From: Anopheles merus | Taxonomy: Eukaryota; Arthropoda; Insecta; Diptera; Culicidae | DNA: 64,000 nucleotides | Direction of reading: 5' to 3' | NCBI RefSeq assembly: GCF_017562075.2 | Contig: NC_054082.1 | Span: 25,060,460 to 25,124,459, forward strand | Translations under genes and position numbers: made by a program | The notes under the pieces: generated by a model | The model's database searches: none | Seen by the model: only the letters and a program-made list of their open reading frames with translations | What the model was told of the DNA's origin: nothing | Shown: piece by piece, positions 12,462 through 23,800 of the stretch | How the letters are laid out: each line of letters opens with the position of its first letter | Position numbering within the stretch: position 1 is the first letter of the stretch

Positions 12462-12788
12462 ATTGTTGGCCGTTTCCTATAGCTTTTCCTTTCTTCTCCC
12501 CCCACGCCAGCTCCCATCTTTCGCGGGGATGAGAGTTTCGCTTTTTAAAATATTAACGTGAATTCAACAGTAGTGTGCTTCGCTAAGAGCAGCAACAATA
12601 GTAACAATACAGTGCGCGCGTCCAGTGATGAATCTAGAGGTCCGCCCACCGCACCCGCCCAGAGCGGTGATGCGTGCGAGCGGTGCGGATGTGTGTGTGT
12701 GTGTGTTTGTGTGTTGTCAGTCGTTCCAGATCGGGACGGTACCGCAGCAGCGATGCGGCCGATGCCAACGGTGGCGCGACCCAGAGCA

Positions 12789-15700
12789 TTACCGGCCGAG
12801 CGACTTTTTCTTCAGCTTCTTGAGCGATGAGCGTGGTTTGGTTTTCTTTGCCGGTGGCGGCGAAGCGTACTGGCGGGCTAGATCGACACTGCTGGTGCTG
12901 CTGCTGCTGCTGCCGCCACCACCGCCGCCGTAGTAGGAAACGATCGGCATCGTTTGCAGAATGTTGCCGCCGGCAGGAGTGTTTACACCCTGCTGCTGCT
13001 GCTGGTCGGCATGCATAGTATGCCCGTTCGCTTGCAGGTGATGGTGCAGATGCTGGTGATGTTGGTGCGCCGGCGGGAGCTGTGGCGAGCCCGTTCGGAC
13101 GCGATCGGGCGAACCGGTGGCGGTGTGCAGCCGGTACGCGCTGTTGTGGAGCGGCGCGTACGGCGCGTCGGAGGCACCGTTGGCCGGTGCGGCACGCTTC
13201 AGCGAACCCGTCGACGAGGCGGGCGACGACAGCGTGGACGTGGACGAGGACATGGACGAGGCGGGCGAGTAGGTCATCTGGGCGAGGTTGAGCAGCGCGA
13301 ACACACCTTCCTGGCGACGGCGTTCTTCAACGTCTTCGGCGGAGGCAACATGAGCGGGATGGCTGAGAGAGAAAAGACACACACACACACACAAGTTAGT
13401 ATTAAACCACCGAAGTAAAAGCTTCATTTGCTTCGCATTCATTGCAGCACCTACCTTTCCTCACTGCTTTCGTACGTAGCGTCCGAGGAGGTGCCATTGC
13501 TGACGTTGTCACTGTGCCGGATCGAATGCTGCTGTGGCTGGTGCGCATGAGGGATCGCCGTGTGATGATGCGGTGCTGGCTGGTGATGGTTGTGGTGATG
13601 ATGGTGGTGCTTGCTGTGCTGCGGCGGCTCGTACCGTTCGTCCGACGACGAGCAGCAGCTAATTCCATTCGCTACCACCGCGGCAGTGCCGCCGTTTGCA
13701 GCCGCTCCATTGGCGCCCGCCAGCTGCTCCTGCACGCCGACACCGCCGGCCGAGTACGTGTGGTCCTCGCTCGGGGAGGTGGTAATGACCGGTGGGTTGC
13801 TAAAGCAGGAAGAAACATCGGCATGAGATGGTACCTTCTCTTGCGCTCCACTCCTCCACGCGCACCCGAAAAACACTTACCCATTGCGGAACGAGCTTTC
13901 GGTGAAAATCTTAGGTCCATGCTTGAGCGCCAGCATTGCGGTGGCGGCGTTCACATCCTCTATCGTGTCGGCGCTCCATTCGCGCCCCGCCACGAGCTCC
14001 TTCGGCAGGCTGGCGGCACCACCCACGCTGCCCCCATTCATGTACACTACGCCGCCCGGACAGGACACAATCGTCGTACCGTCGGCGGTCGTCAGGTAGG
14101 TGGTGGTGGTGGTGGTGGTGGTCCCGGTAGCGCCGTTCGCCGCCCCATTCATGGGCGGTTCGGGTGAACCGTTGCTGTGCCGATGGAAGCCACCGCCCGC
14201 CACGGCAATCAGCTGCTGGTGAGCGTGATGCACGGCCGGCAGCGGGTGCTGTTGCAGCTGCTCGTGCGCTATGTGATGATGCTGGGGCAGATACGGGCTG
14301 TGATGTGGCGGTCCGCCGACACCGGGGGCCAGATCACCACTGGCACCACCGTCGTAGTCGATCGGTGTCGAGGAGCGGCTAATGTCGTCCAGATCGTCCT
14401 GATGCAGCAGACCGTTTTGTGCATCGGCCGGCGCCAGTCGGCTCGTCAGCTGAGGAAAGTTGTCCTGCTAGAAAGAGAGAGAGAGAGAGAGAGTGAAGTT
14501 TTTAGTAAAAAAAAACCCCAAATTCTCCATTCAAACAGTCACAAATCGTTGAACACACACAAACCTTGGAATAGTGTGACCCATTGCCGGTGGGGCTGGC
14601 ATTGGTGGAGCGTTGCTGCTGCATGCTCTTGTACGTTGCCTTGTCGATGCCGGAACCGGCGTGGAACGGCGAGCGCGACAGTGCCTGCACCAGGTTCGGC
14701 CGGTACTGCGGCTCCACCATCCACAGCGAGCCTTTGCCGAGATTCTGCAGTGAGGATAGGGGACAAAACGTTTGTTTAAACAAAAATGTTGGCCAAAACT
14801 AAGGGGCACAATAACAAACAAAAAAAGGAAACCTACCGCAGCCTTTTCCACCTTCTGGAAGCACTTGTTGAGCGACAGATTGTGGCGCACACTGTTCTTC
14901 CAGCCGGTCGGGGCGGTTTTAAAGTACGGGAACTGATGCACGATCCAGGCGTAGATCTCCTTCACCGGCAGCGCCTTCTGCTGCGAGTTTTCGATGGCCA
15001 TAAAGATGAGCGAGCTGGGAAGAGGAGTGGTAAAAAGTCAAATGAGAAATTATATTGAAAGCCATTTAATTTGTCAAATCAGAGCCTTATCGGTTGCTCA
15101 CACCCATACACACCTAAAGCTGAACGGTGGCTTGCTGTTGACGTGTACAAGCGGATCGTATGGCACGTTGGTCGGATGCTTTGCCTTCGGCGGAGGTAAC
15201 TTCGACGGGCTGACGGCACTGCTCGATTGTGGCGATGCCGGCATGGACGTGGTGGACGGTGGCGGTAACGGTTGCTGCTGCTGCTGGTGCTGCTGTGGTG
15301 GAGGTGTCGCAATCGGCTGCTGCTGCTGCTGCTGCGACTGGTAATGACTTGGATGATGCTGGATAATTAAACCGTTGCCCGTGCTACCGTTGTGCGCTGG
15401 CGACAGCAGCGTCGGCGAGGACACGGGCGATGGTTTGATCATGTTGAGACCACCGTACACGGTCACGGTGTTGCCGACGCTGTTGCCGTACTCCTCGCCG
15501 CTGACATTCGGCGAGCTCATGGTGCTGCTGCTGCCACCGTAGCTGCTGCTGCCGTTCTTGACCGGCGCTGCCGGCGGTGGATAGTGACGATCCTCGTTCA
15601 CGTCATCCTCGTACTTCACAGCACTGGCAAAGAGAAAAGGAAAAGGGTTAAGAATGAGCACCGCAACAGGTGGAAATGGTGCTTCGAGTGTACCTGCCGT

Positions 15701-15840
15701 ACCTGCTTGTTAGTTGTTTCATCGGTGTGACGAAGATGTTGCTGCTAGCGCCACCGGTTGACATAAGCGTGACTGTGCCACCGATGGAGGCGGTTTTTGG
15801 ATTTGGTTGATGCTGTTGTGGTTGCTGCTGCTGCTGCTGT

Positions 15841-15872
<32 letters not shown>

Positions 15873-18800
15873 CTGTTGCTGCTGTTTCACCAGCTCCTCG
15901 CGAAGATACTTTTTGTGGAAGTGTTGATGCGGGGTGGTAGTGCTGGTGGTGGTGTTCGTGGTGGTACCGCTGCTATTAGCGGTAGTGTTGGAATTCGTGC
16001 TGAGCGGTGTCGAAGCGGCCACGGGTGCTGCCGCCACCGACGAGCTGACGGGCGAGGAAACGATTCCGTACGCCGACGGTACCGTGCCTGCTGCGGCGGA
16101 CCCGGCCACAATGAACGGTGACGCTGCTGCCGGGGACGGGCTGGTCATTACCGACACCTTCATCGTTTTGCCACCATCCAGAATGACCTGTTGCTGGTGC
16201 TGCTGCTGCCGCTGCTGGACGGTGCTACCATTGCTTCCGGCAAGCGCGTGATGGTGATGCTGATTGACCGCTATGACCGGAATGCCAATGATCGTGTCCC
16301 CGTTCAGCGTGGTGATTGCCTTCGCCGTGCCGGCCCCGTGCTGGTACAGATGCTGGGAGGGTGTACGACGGTCGGGCGTACCCGGCGGCGCCGGATCGGT
16401 CGAGTAAGCCGACGCACCGACGCTGCTGCCCGTGCTCTGCTCCGCCGACGATGAGTTGGCCGACGAGTTGTTGTCCTCGGAAATGCTGGACGAATCCTCC
16501 ACAAAGTCACTGGTGGGCGAGATGCGGCCACCGGCAACGCCACTGGCAGCGGCAGTACCGCCACCCTGCCTGGGACTGTCGGGCGATGAGACTGGCACTT
16601 TGGACAGGTTGATACCTGCGTAGGTGACACGCAACAAGAAGAGTAGACAGTGGTAAGTGAGACAGTGGTAAACTAAGACACGATTCCTGCTTCTCGTTCC
16701 CCGAAAAGTGCTACGCGTGAGTCGCCTAACAACGCGTCATCACAACACACACACTCACATGCACCGCCCAAAGCGATCGGTCATTTACCTTATGACACAG
16801 TCTGACACATTGCACACACATTACATTCCCCCCGTTACTAAGCTTGTAATGTCGGGGAACATTGTACGCATCATTCCCAGCATTGCCCTGCTGCTGCCTC
16901 GCACAGCCTCCTATGTCGACAAAGTAAGGAAATGCTAAAACGCGCCGTTGCTACACTGCTGACGCATCTGTGACCCTCGCTGTCTCTCCTTTGCAAGTGC
17001 GCAGCAACACGGCGACCATTCTCACCGAACGCGCATCGCGGGACGCACAATACGCACCACCAACACGGTGCGTAAACTGCGAAGAGCGCGCGCGCGCGCA
17101 CACACGCCCGTACTACTAACTCTTCCTAGGCTACGGAACAACTCGCCACGCCTGATTCGGATGATACGTCATTGACCTGCGTTTTCGCGATAGCTGCCCC
17201 GTTCGTTTCATAGGGAATGGGGTGGTGGTGGGTGCGTTCTCCTATTGCTAGCTTAGGTTCTCGCCTGCTAAGGTATCTGTGCTTGCTGTCGGTTGTTTGC
17301 GCATTGCAGGAGAAGATTGAGAAAGAGCCTTCGCCTGTTCCTGTTCAAGCACGGCCACTCTTGTGAACATAGCACACTTGGTATGTGTTGATCGAGAAGC
17401 GGTGGTACGCGCTGTTGTGCATCTTCACCGCGCCATTGAGGTTAGTTAAACGGCAGCAACAGTGCGCTCCGCTGCGTGCCAAAAACAAACAAAAAAAAAA
17501 CGAATCAAAACAACTCAACAGCAGAGCCGAGATCTCGTTGGCCTGATCTAAATTCCGGCATACTTCTGTACCCCCGTTTCCTTGCCACCCTTTTCCCATC
17601 CTACAGCGTACCTAAAAGAGCTAACCCGTCGTCGATGGTTCTTTTTTTGTTTTTGACTTTACTTTGCCGATGATGATGATGATGCGATCGTTACCTTTTA
17701 GTAAATTCTTATCCTGCAACCAGGACAACGACGTGAGCTCCTCGTCACCGTTCCCGGGCGGCCCGGAACCGGCGGGCGAACCACCGTGCGCATGGGCGGG
17801 ATGCGCGGGCAGCGCGACGGTGCGCGTCGTACCACCCGCCGTGCTGATGATAACGTTGTTGTTAATGATGTCGTGCTCGGCCATATCCATCTGTTCCGTT
17901 GCCAGCAGCACGATGTTGCCACCGTTGATCGTCTCGCCCGTCGTGGCTACAGAGAGCAAGAGGAAGGTAGCACAGAAAAGGTTAGAAGCCTGATGGTATT
18001 TGCCGTTCAATTGCTATATGAAATATGTATTCTAATTGGAAAGCCTAACAAGGTCACCGGAACCATTAAATCCTACCCGAAGGAAACGCACAGACACTGC
18101 GCGCACCCGTACTTACTTATATAATCTTCGCCCGCGCGCCCCTGATGCAGCAGCACCAGCTTGCCCGTGGTCGTCGTGGTGGCGGTTCCGTTGCGATCCG
18201 TCACCACCAGCATTCCACCACCGGCGCTACTGTTGGTAGGAGCACCGAGCGATGCTACTGCCGGAGAGGAGGAGGAGGAGGAGGACGAGGACGGTGACGA
18301 TGGTACGGCTGCATTGACCACGGTGGTGGCGGCCCCTCCGGTCACTAGTGCGAGTGCACCGGCCGTTCCACTGCGGTCGGACGCCATATTGCTGCTGCTG
18401 CTTCCGCTGGTGCTGTTGACGACCGGAGCACCGTTCGACGTTACCGTGGTAACCGTTTGGTAGTGGTTGGTGCCGTTACCAGCGCTGCTGCTGCCCAGAC
18501 TGATGGTGTACGTTTGGTGGTGCTGCGACTGCTGCTGATGGTGGTGTGGATGCACAATCTGGTGTGTAACTGTGCCACTGCCGCTGTTGTTGTTGTTGTT
18601 GTTGCCGAGCAGGATGTTTTTCCCTGCGTGGCTACTGTTGTGATTTTTGAAGCTCGTATTATTGTTGTTGATCGTATGGTTCACGGTGTGTTGCTGCTGC
18701 TGCTGCTGGTGCTGCTGCTGGTGCAGGTGCAGAATTTGCTGGTGCATGATGGACTGGTCCAGGGGGATCGCGGACAGTACCATGCTGGTGCCGGTGGTTG

Positions 18801-19071
18801 CCTTGCTGGCGGCGGGACCCTCGGTCATACCAGCGCCACCGAGCAGGCAGGCGGACAGTGTCGTTTCCGCGCCGGGGCTTGGCACCGGCGACGACGTCTC
18901 GACCGTCACGTGATCTCCGACGATCGTTTCCGCCGGCTCGAGCAGCGTTTCCTCCTCCAGCAACTCTTCCTCGATCGATTCTTCCGCAATTAGATGGTGG
19001 ACACTGGTACTGTCGTTGCTATCGCTGCTGCTGCTGCTGCTGTCTTCATCAAGTGTCCTTTCCGGGGACAT
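12789..19071 (-). CDS. CHES-1-like: Forkhead transcription factor, FOXN2/FOXN3 (checkpoint suppressor 1) type
   Basis: Nine coding exons, read from high to low: 19072-18117 (ATG at 19071), 17946-17695, 16615-15703, 15623-15114, 15014-14837, 14744-14565, 14467-13881, 13799-13455 and 13362-12789. All junctions are GT-AG, and the sum is 4494 nt, or 1497 residues plus TAA. The forkhead domain spans residues 871 to about 965: KPPFSF, recognition helix [15 protein letters not shown] (915-929), then NLGKGSLW in wing 1. It is split over three exons. Residues 386-402 ([17 protein letters not shown]), 1167-1180 (DVNAATAML) and 1321-1336 ([16 protein letters not shown]) match conserved boxes of vertebrate FOXN3. 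The family acts in the nucleus as DNA-binding transcriptional regulators linked to checkpoint and developmental control. Long Ser, Asn, His and Gln tracts make it much longer than vertebrate FOXN3. A basic C-terminus ([15 protein letters not shown]) may be a nuclear signal. The acceptor directly before the ATG means a 5' exon lies upstream. Confidence 0.95.
15694..15703 (-). other. Tandem alternative splice donors, 9 nt apart, in CHES-1-like exon 3
   Basis: Two in-phase donors follow the codons for ...KQLTS. CAG|GTACGG leaves the exon end at 15703; CAG|GTACAC leaves it at 15694. Both leave two bases that pair with the T at 15623, so the isoforms differ by three residues (RYG) just upstream of SAVKYEDD. 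The first donor has G at +5 and is probably preferred. Confidence 0.5.
15822..15884 (-). repeat. In-frame CAG/CAA (polyglutamine) tract in CHES-1-like
   Basis: About 21 glutamine codons, mixed CAG and CAA, lie in the third coding exon between LREELVK and PQQHQPNPK. The mixing limits slippage compared with pure CAG. Length polymorphism is expected. Confidence 0.9.
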
Positions 19072-19072
19072 C

Positions 19073-19110
19073 CTGTAAATTTGGGAGAAAAGAAAACAGA
19101 GGGGGAAAAG
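19073..19110 (-). other. Strong 3' splice site directly before the CHES-1-like ATG
   Basis: On the minus strand the ATG exon is preceded by a branch-like CTAAC, a C/T-rich tract and TTTACAG|G. This shows that the transcript starts further upstream, at higher coordinates, with at least one 5' exon. Confidence 0.75.
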
Positions 19111-19212
19111 ATGTTAGCCAAATGTTACTTCCTTTTTAGGTATTGAGGTTACTTGTCAGGTATTTGAACCTCCTTTAGATGTTGTTCTAACCCACAAGAG
19201 GGTAGATCCAAC

Positions 19213-19216
<4 letters not shown>

Positions 19217-19268
<52 letters not shown>
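19217..19268. repeat. (AG)26 microsatellite
   Basis: Perfect AG repeat in the intron just upstream of the first recognised CHES-1-like coding exon. Confidence 0.95.
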
Positions 19269-19273
<5 letters not shown>

Positions 19274-19339
19274 AAGAGAGCAAGAGAGCGAAGAGGAAGC
19301 AAAAGTCTTAAAGACTAAGCACACGCGTCGCACTGCTAC

Positions 19340-20300
19340 CAATGCGGACCCTGCCTGCCAAAGGACTCATGGTGGAATGGACAACCACCACCAAAACCAA
19401 ACCATCTGCTCCAAACATCTTCACCGTTTGCGATTTCGATTTCGCGCACCAATATTTGTTTCTTCCTTGCACAAACGGACGAACCACAACAAACCATAGA
19501 AACGGCGATGCGCGGCGAACCCCAAACACTGACGCCGTTCCAAAAAGGGCGAACACATCACCATCGTCGGATCATCGCGCGCTAACGCCACCCCCCCCCC
19601 CCCTCGATTTCTAGGGCGGTGCGGGTAAATCCCACCAGCATCGATTTAATAAACTCCGGCCGTGGTGACCACCCGTACCGGCCTCACACACGCTTCGAAG
19701 CTGTGGCCCGGAGTTGCCCTTCTTACCGCTTAAGGAAGTGTGCACCGTAGAGCACACTCCATGCCTCCCGGTTGATGGAGGAGCTTTTGCTTGTATATAA
19801 GCCAAGCCACCTAGATCCCGTGAGCAGTGCGCCCGTACATGTGCCCCTTACAACTACCACCAAACAGTGCGCGAGATGGTGTGGTCGCGGGCTGGTGGCT
19901 GTAACAAACCGTAACCCAGGGTAACGCTGCAAAACGAGGATCACACCACGGCGAGAGAAGCGTCGGTAAGGAAGGATTAGGCTTGAAAGGACCTCCTCTT
20001 GTTTAGGTACCGTGCCCGGTGTGTGCGTGTGTTTATTTTCCCCCCTTTTAATCCAGTTTGTTTGTCTAGTTTCCAAAACTACAACACACGCCTAGGAGGG
20101 GCACCGTAAAAAAAAAAACCCCGTCAAACCTGCGATTGTATGTACCATGTACCGCACCTCAGTGCATTTCGGCCAAATATTGAACTGATAGTGTGTCCTA
20201 GTCGCCGTGTCCTTCAAAGTCCTTTTCCCGCAGTTATCGAAGCGGCAGTAGTCCAAGGAAAAGCAGCACCTTGCTCACCTTCCGCCCCCATTGTAGCTTA
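19340..20300. other. GC-richer non-coding block upstream of CHES-1-like, with a TATA-like motif
   Basis: Probable intron sequence with higher GC than its flanks and no supportable exon. A plus-strand TATATAAG at 19794-19801 is followed 32 nt later by GCAGTG, an initiator-like hexamer. No conserved downstream element or long frame follows. Confidence 0.3.
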
Positions 20301-20461
20301 ATGTTGACCCAATTGTGCTTTCTTATTTAAGCTTCGTATTTTTTTTCTGTCGCTTTCCCTAGAAAAAGGGCAGCAATTCCTCCGGGATGGCTTGACGAAT
20401 GGTGATGGACAGCGCTGCCCGTGGTGATCGGTCTGATAATCGGTACCAAGGGAATAGGAGA

Positions 20462-20467
<6 letters not shown>

Positions 20468-20506
<39 letters not shown>
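20468..20506. repeat. (GA)n microsatellite, 39 bp
   Basis: Perfect GA repeat in probable intron sequence. Confidence 0.95.
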
Positions 20507-20510
<4 letters not shown>

Positions 20511-20787
20511 CCCCCGTCGTGGCTCATCAAACATTGACGAAGCAAACGGACTAACAACCTGCTGCAGCCAATCCGATAGGGAAATGGTACAATTAACATT
20601 AACTTTTCTTTTCTTTCTCTTCCCCATCCTCCCTTCAGTATCGTCCCGTTTGCACCGTCAAGGATGAGTTACACCGTCTTAAGGCAGCAGGATTAAAGTG
20701 TGGCTAAAAATAAGCATCCTTCCGTTCTACCCGGGGAGACCTTTGCAGGTTTCCCTGTTCAATGCTATTTTCCCATCTCTTCCGTTA

Positions 20788-20794
<7 letters not shown>

Positions 20795-20857
<63 letters not shown>
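20795..20857. repeat. (CT)n microsatellite, 63 bp
   Basis: Perfect CT repeat 290 bp from the GA repeat at 20468-20506, in the opposite purine/pyrimidine orientation. Confidence 0.95.
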
Positions 20858-20859
<2 letters not shown>

Positions 20860-20899
20860 TCTCTCTTGGGTGAGTAAAAATTGGTTTACTTGCGCGTTG

Positions 20900-23800
20900 A
20901 GACCTATGAGGCCAATATATAGATCAATATATAACACAAAAAAATCATTTCCAAAAGCATTTCCTTGCAAAAACCGAACTAAACTTTAGCGCTAAACGGA
21001 TTTTGCTCCTATTCCAAGAAATTCAACAGTGCCAAATACATCAAATTAAAGTTTTCCACTAGAAACAGTACCATAAAGTTCGCACAGTTTTGCAATGAAT
21101 GGGACCGACGGCGGCACCTGGAAACGGGAACCGGCACGACACGCGGCCACCATCATCGACGCCACGTTGTCGCCCGTCGTCCGGTGGATAATTTGGATGT
21201 GAAATGTTTACACACACACACGCTCCTGGAGGCTTCTGTGACAGCCAGGCAGGCAGGGTGAAATTGGATCAATTTTGTAACGCAAACACACACACATACT
21301 CTCGAGGAATCGACGAGGACCCACCTTCATCGCCTCTCCGTTCAAGAAGGAAAAGTTGCCTGGACAACTTGGCCCATGCTCCTCCTTTCAACGACAACCG
21401 AGCAATTGGAGTTTTTTTCTGTGTGTTTTTTGTTGTTGCGACTCCGAAGGGAAAGGCGAAACATTCCACGCGGAGGAAAGCATAGTCACAGCATTATTAT
21501 ACACCTGACCTGAAGGGTTATTTTGATGGGGGGGGGTTTTACATTTGTTGTGTTTGCAATGGCTTAAATATTACCAGGAACAAAAGGACACATACACACA
21601 CACACACGTTGTAAAATAGTGTAATCAACAAACTGTGTATTATGTCACAATTGGAGCGGAAGTTTTCCTTTTCGGTGCAGTGTTTGCGTTTGAAGGACAG
21701 GAGGGACACAACCCTACACACAGGAATTGGAAGCTTCCTTTACCAAAGGCAGGGATTAGGAGGAGGTGGAGTTGGAGGAGGTACTGACTACAAGAGTGGT
21801 AGGTTCGGTTAGTGATTTTTTTTTAGCAGTTACCAAAGAAACCACCCTTCGACAAACAATTGACGGATCATGATGGAGTAAGGGTGGTAAGGCGACGACT
21901 GTGACTCTTCCCATACTAGGAAAGGTTAGTACTAACGCCTTGCTAGTGGTACTAAGAGCTACCAGAAAACAGGTCACGGAAGGACCAGGAAGGGGAGAGG
22001 CCTTGGAATGGCGCCGCTTTAGTGTACCCCTTTTCCCCCCTCACACACACACAGTCGTTGGTCGTCGTAAAACCGTTTAGTGTTGGTTCTTGTTGCTAAC
22101 GCAGCACATTATTGCAACATCATCATCACAGTCCAGCCAATTTCGCTGCAAAGGTGCACAAACGCAGGGAGCAATATTGGGGGCAGCGTGAGCACTTGCA
22201 TGCGCCACGCACAGAGCAATGCGCCTGCAGGGTATGCAATCCTGCACACGTATGCGCGGTGGTAATTGCTTTGAGGTTTGTTGAGGCTGTTAATTAATTT
22301 GTCGATAGAACGGAACGCACCTGCAGGAGGTTGGGTGGTGGTGGTGGGATCAGAACCTGTCCTGCCTACTTCACCCCACATACCCCCTCCTCCAAACCAT
22401 TCACTGCTTGAAGTTTGTGCGAATAACATAACGATTTTATTTTTAAAAAAACAGAAAGTGAACATAAAACAAACAGGGAAAGAATGCGGTTCCGACTCGC
22501 TTGGACCGAGATTAGTGCATTAAACACGACCAATTTCGAACAGTCTCTCTATACTGACAACCAAAAAAAAAAAAAAGATAAAAAACGGCACACACCACAC
22601 ATACCAAACACGACAAAGAGAAAGGCACAGCGCGTCGCGACCGACGAGTGGTTGGTTTTCGGTGGTCTTCTCTTTTACATACCGATATCAACTGATCGTA
22701 ACCGGGCTGCTTCTGCTGCTGCTGTTGGTTTGCCAGCCGCACCAAACCGCAACCACCACCATCACCACTACCCAGGGAAGGCTTGCTGCAACGCAGAACC
22801 TGCCACAAGGGTTGAACCAGAAACGTAAACCAAACAAAATAAAAACATGTTTCGGGTCAGTTGTTCGGGCAAGAGAGTTTGATCGAACTTGCAAAGCACT
22901 TGCTTTGCGGCTGATGGAAAGCAACATGAACAGCAACAGCGGAGCAATGGTGTAAAGACTTTCCAAATTATAATCCGATTGTGTGTGTGTGTGTATTTTT
23001 TTTCACTGTAATTTTGTATGCATTACAACACAGTGGGCGGAAATGGTATAAATTCTTGTACACCAACATAATTCCTTACTAACAACATTCCTTACCTTCC
23101 ACAAAAAAACGAGGGTTAGAAAAAGAGGCCAACACGCCAAGCATTACATGATGGTTATGGAAGGGGAAGAGGCTCTTTTAAGGTCCTTTCGCCTAACCCT
23201 AAAGAAAAAAAAAACAAGTGCCGAGGAGCAGCAGCAGCAGCAGCAGCAGATTGATTTGTTGTTTGGTTGCCAACGTAAACAAAATTTCAACCTTCTTCTT
23301 GGTTACTGCCGCCCCCCCCCCATCACCGAGCCACACTCTCCCCTCTCGTTTTCTTCCACCAAACAAACGGTGTATTTTTATCCCACACTAACACACACAC
23401 GCGCATCAGAAACATCACTCTCCTTTTTTTATACACTTTGCTCTCTCTCTTTCCATCGTTAGGCCGCTCCGTAGTGATGACAACGGCGTGTTGAGCCGAG
23501 TCCTTGCAATGTCAAACAACGCGTAAAAGGTAACCATCACACGCACACCACCAACATCCAGCGCGACGTCGACGGTTTTCCGCAGTCTACTATGCTGTGT
23601 CCGACAGTATACTGTTTGGTCGCCTTTCCTAGCAACCCTCATTGAAGGTGGCTAAGTGTGTCTGTGTGTGAGTGAGAGAGAGCGCCGACCAGCCTGACGA
23701 CGCATACTCAGCAGCAGGCAAGTCGCCGCACACAACAGAACCTTGCTCGTCCTAGGGCACACCACGTAACAGTCTGTGTATGTATGTGTGTGTGTGTGTG

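Larger units (their letters stand above)
5690..12788 (-). other. Probable long 3' UTR of CHES-1-like (extent uncertain)
   Basis: No coding sequence is evident in these 7 kb. The stretch is AT-rich with low-complexity runs, including (CT)n at 7311-7422 and (TAG)14 at 10225-10267. Minus-sense AATAAA occurs at 6153-6148 and 5701-5696. Minus-sense miRNA seed matches (miR-7 twice, miR-79, miR-92) are what a mature 3' UTR would carry. A shorter UTR followed by intergenic DNA is equally possible from sequence alone. Confidence 0.35.

Noticed and set aside
13442..14167. Plus-strand open frame of 241 codons, and other long plus-strand frames at 12.8-19.1 kb
   Set aside because: They are antisense shadows of the CHES-1-like exons, kept open by GC-rich and repeat-coding sequence.
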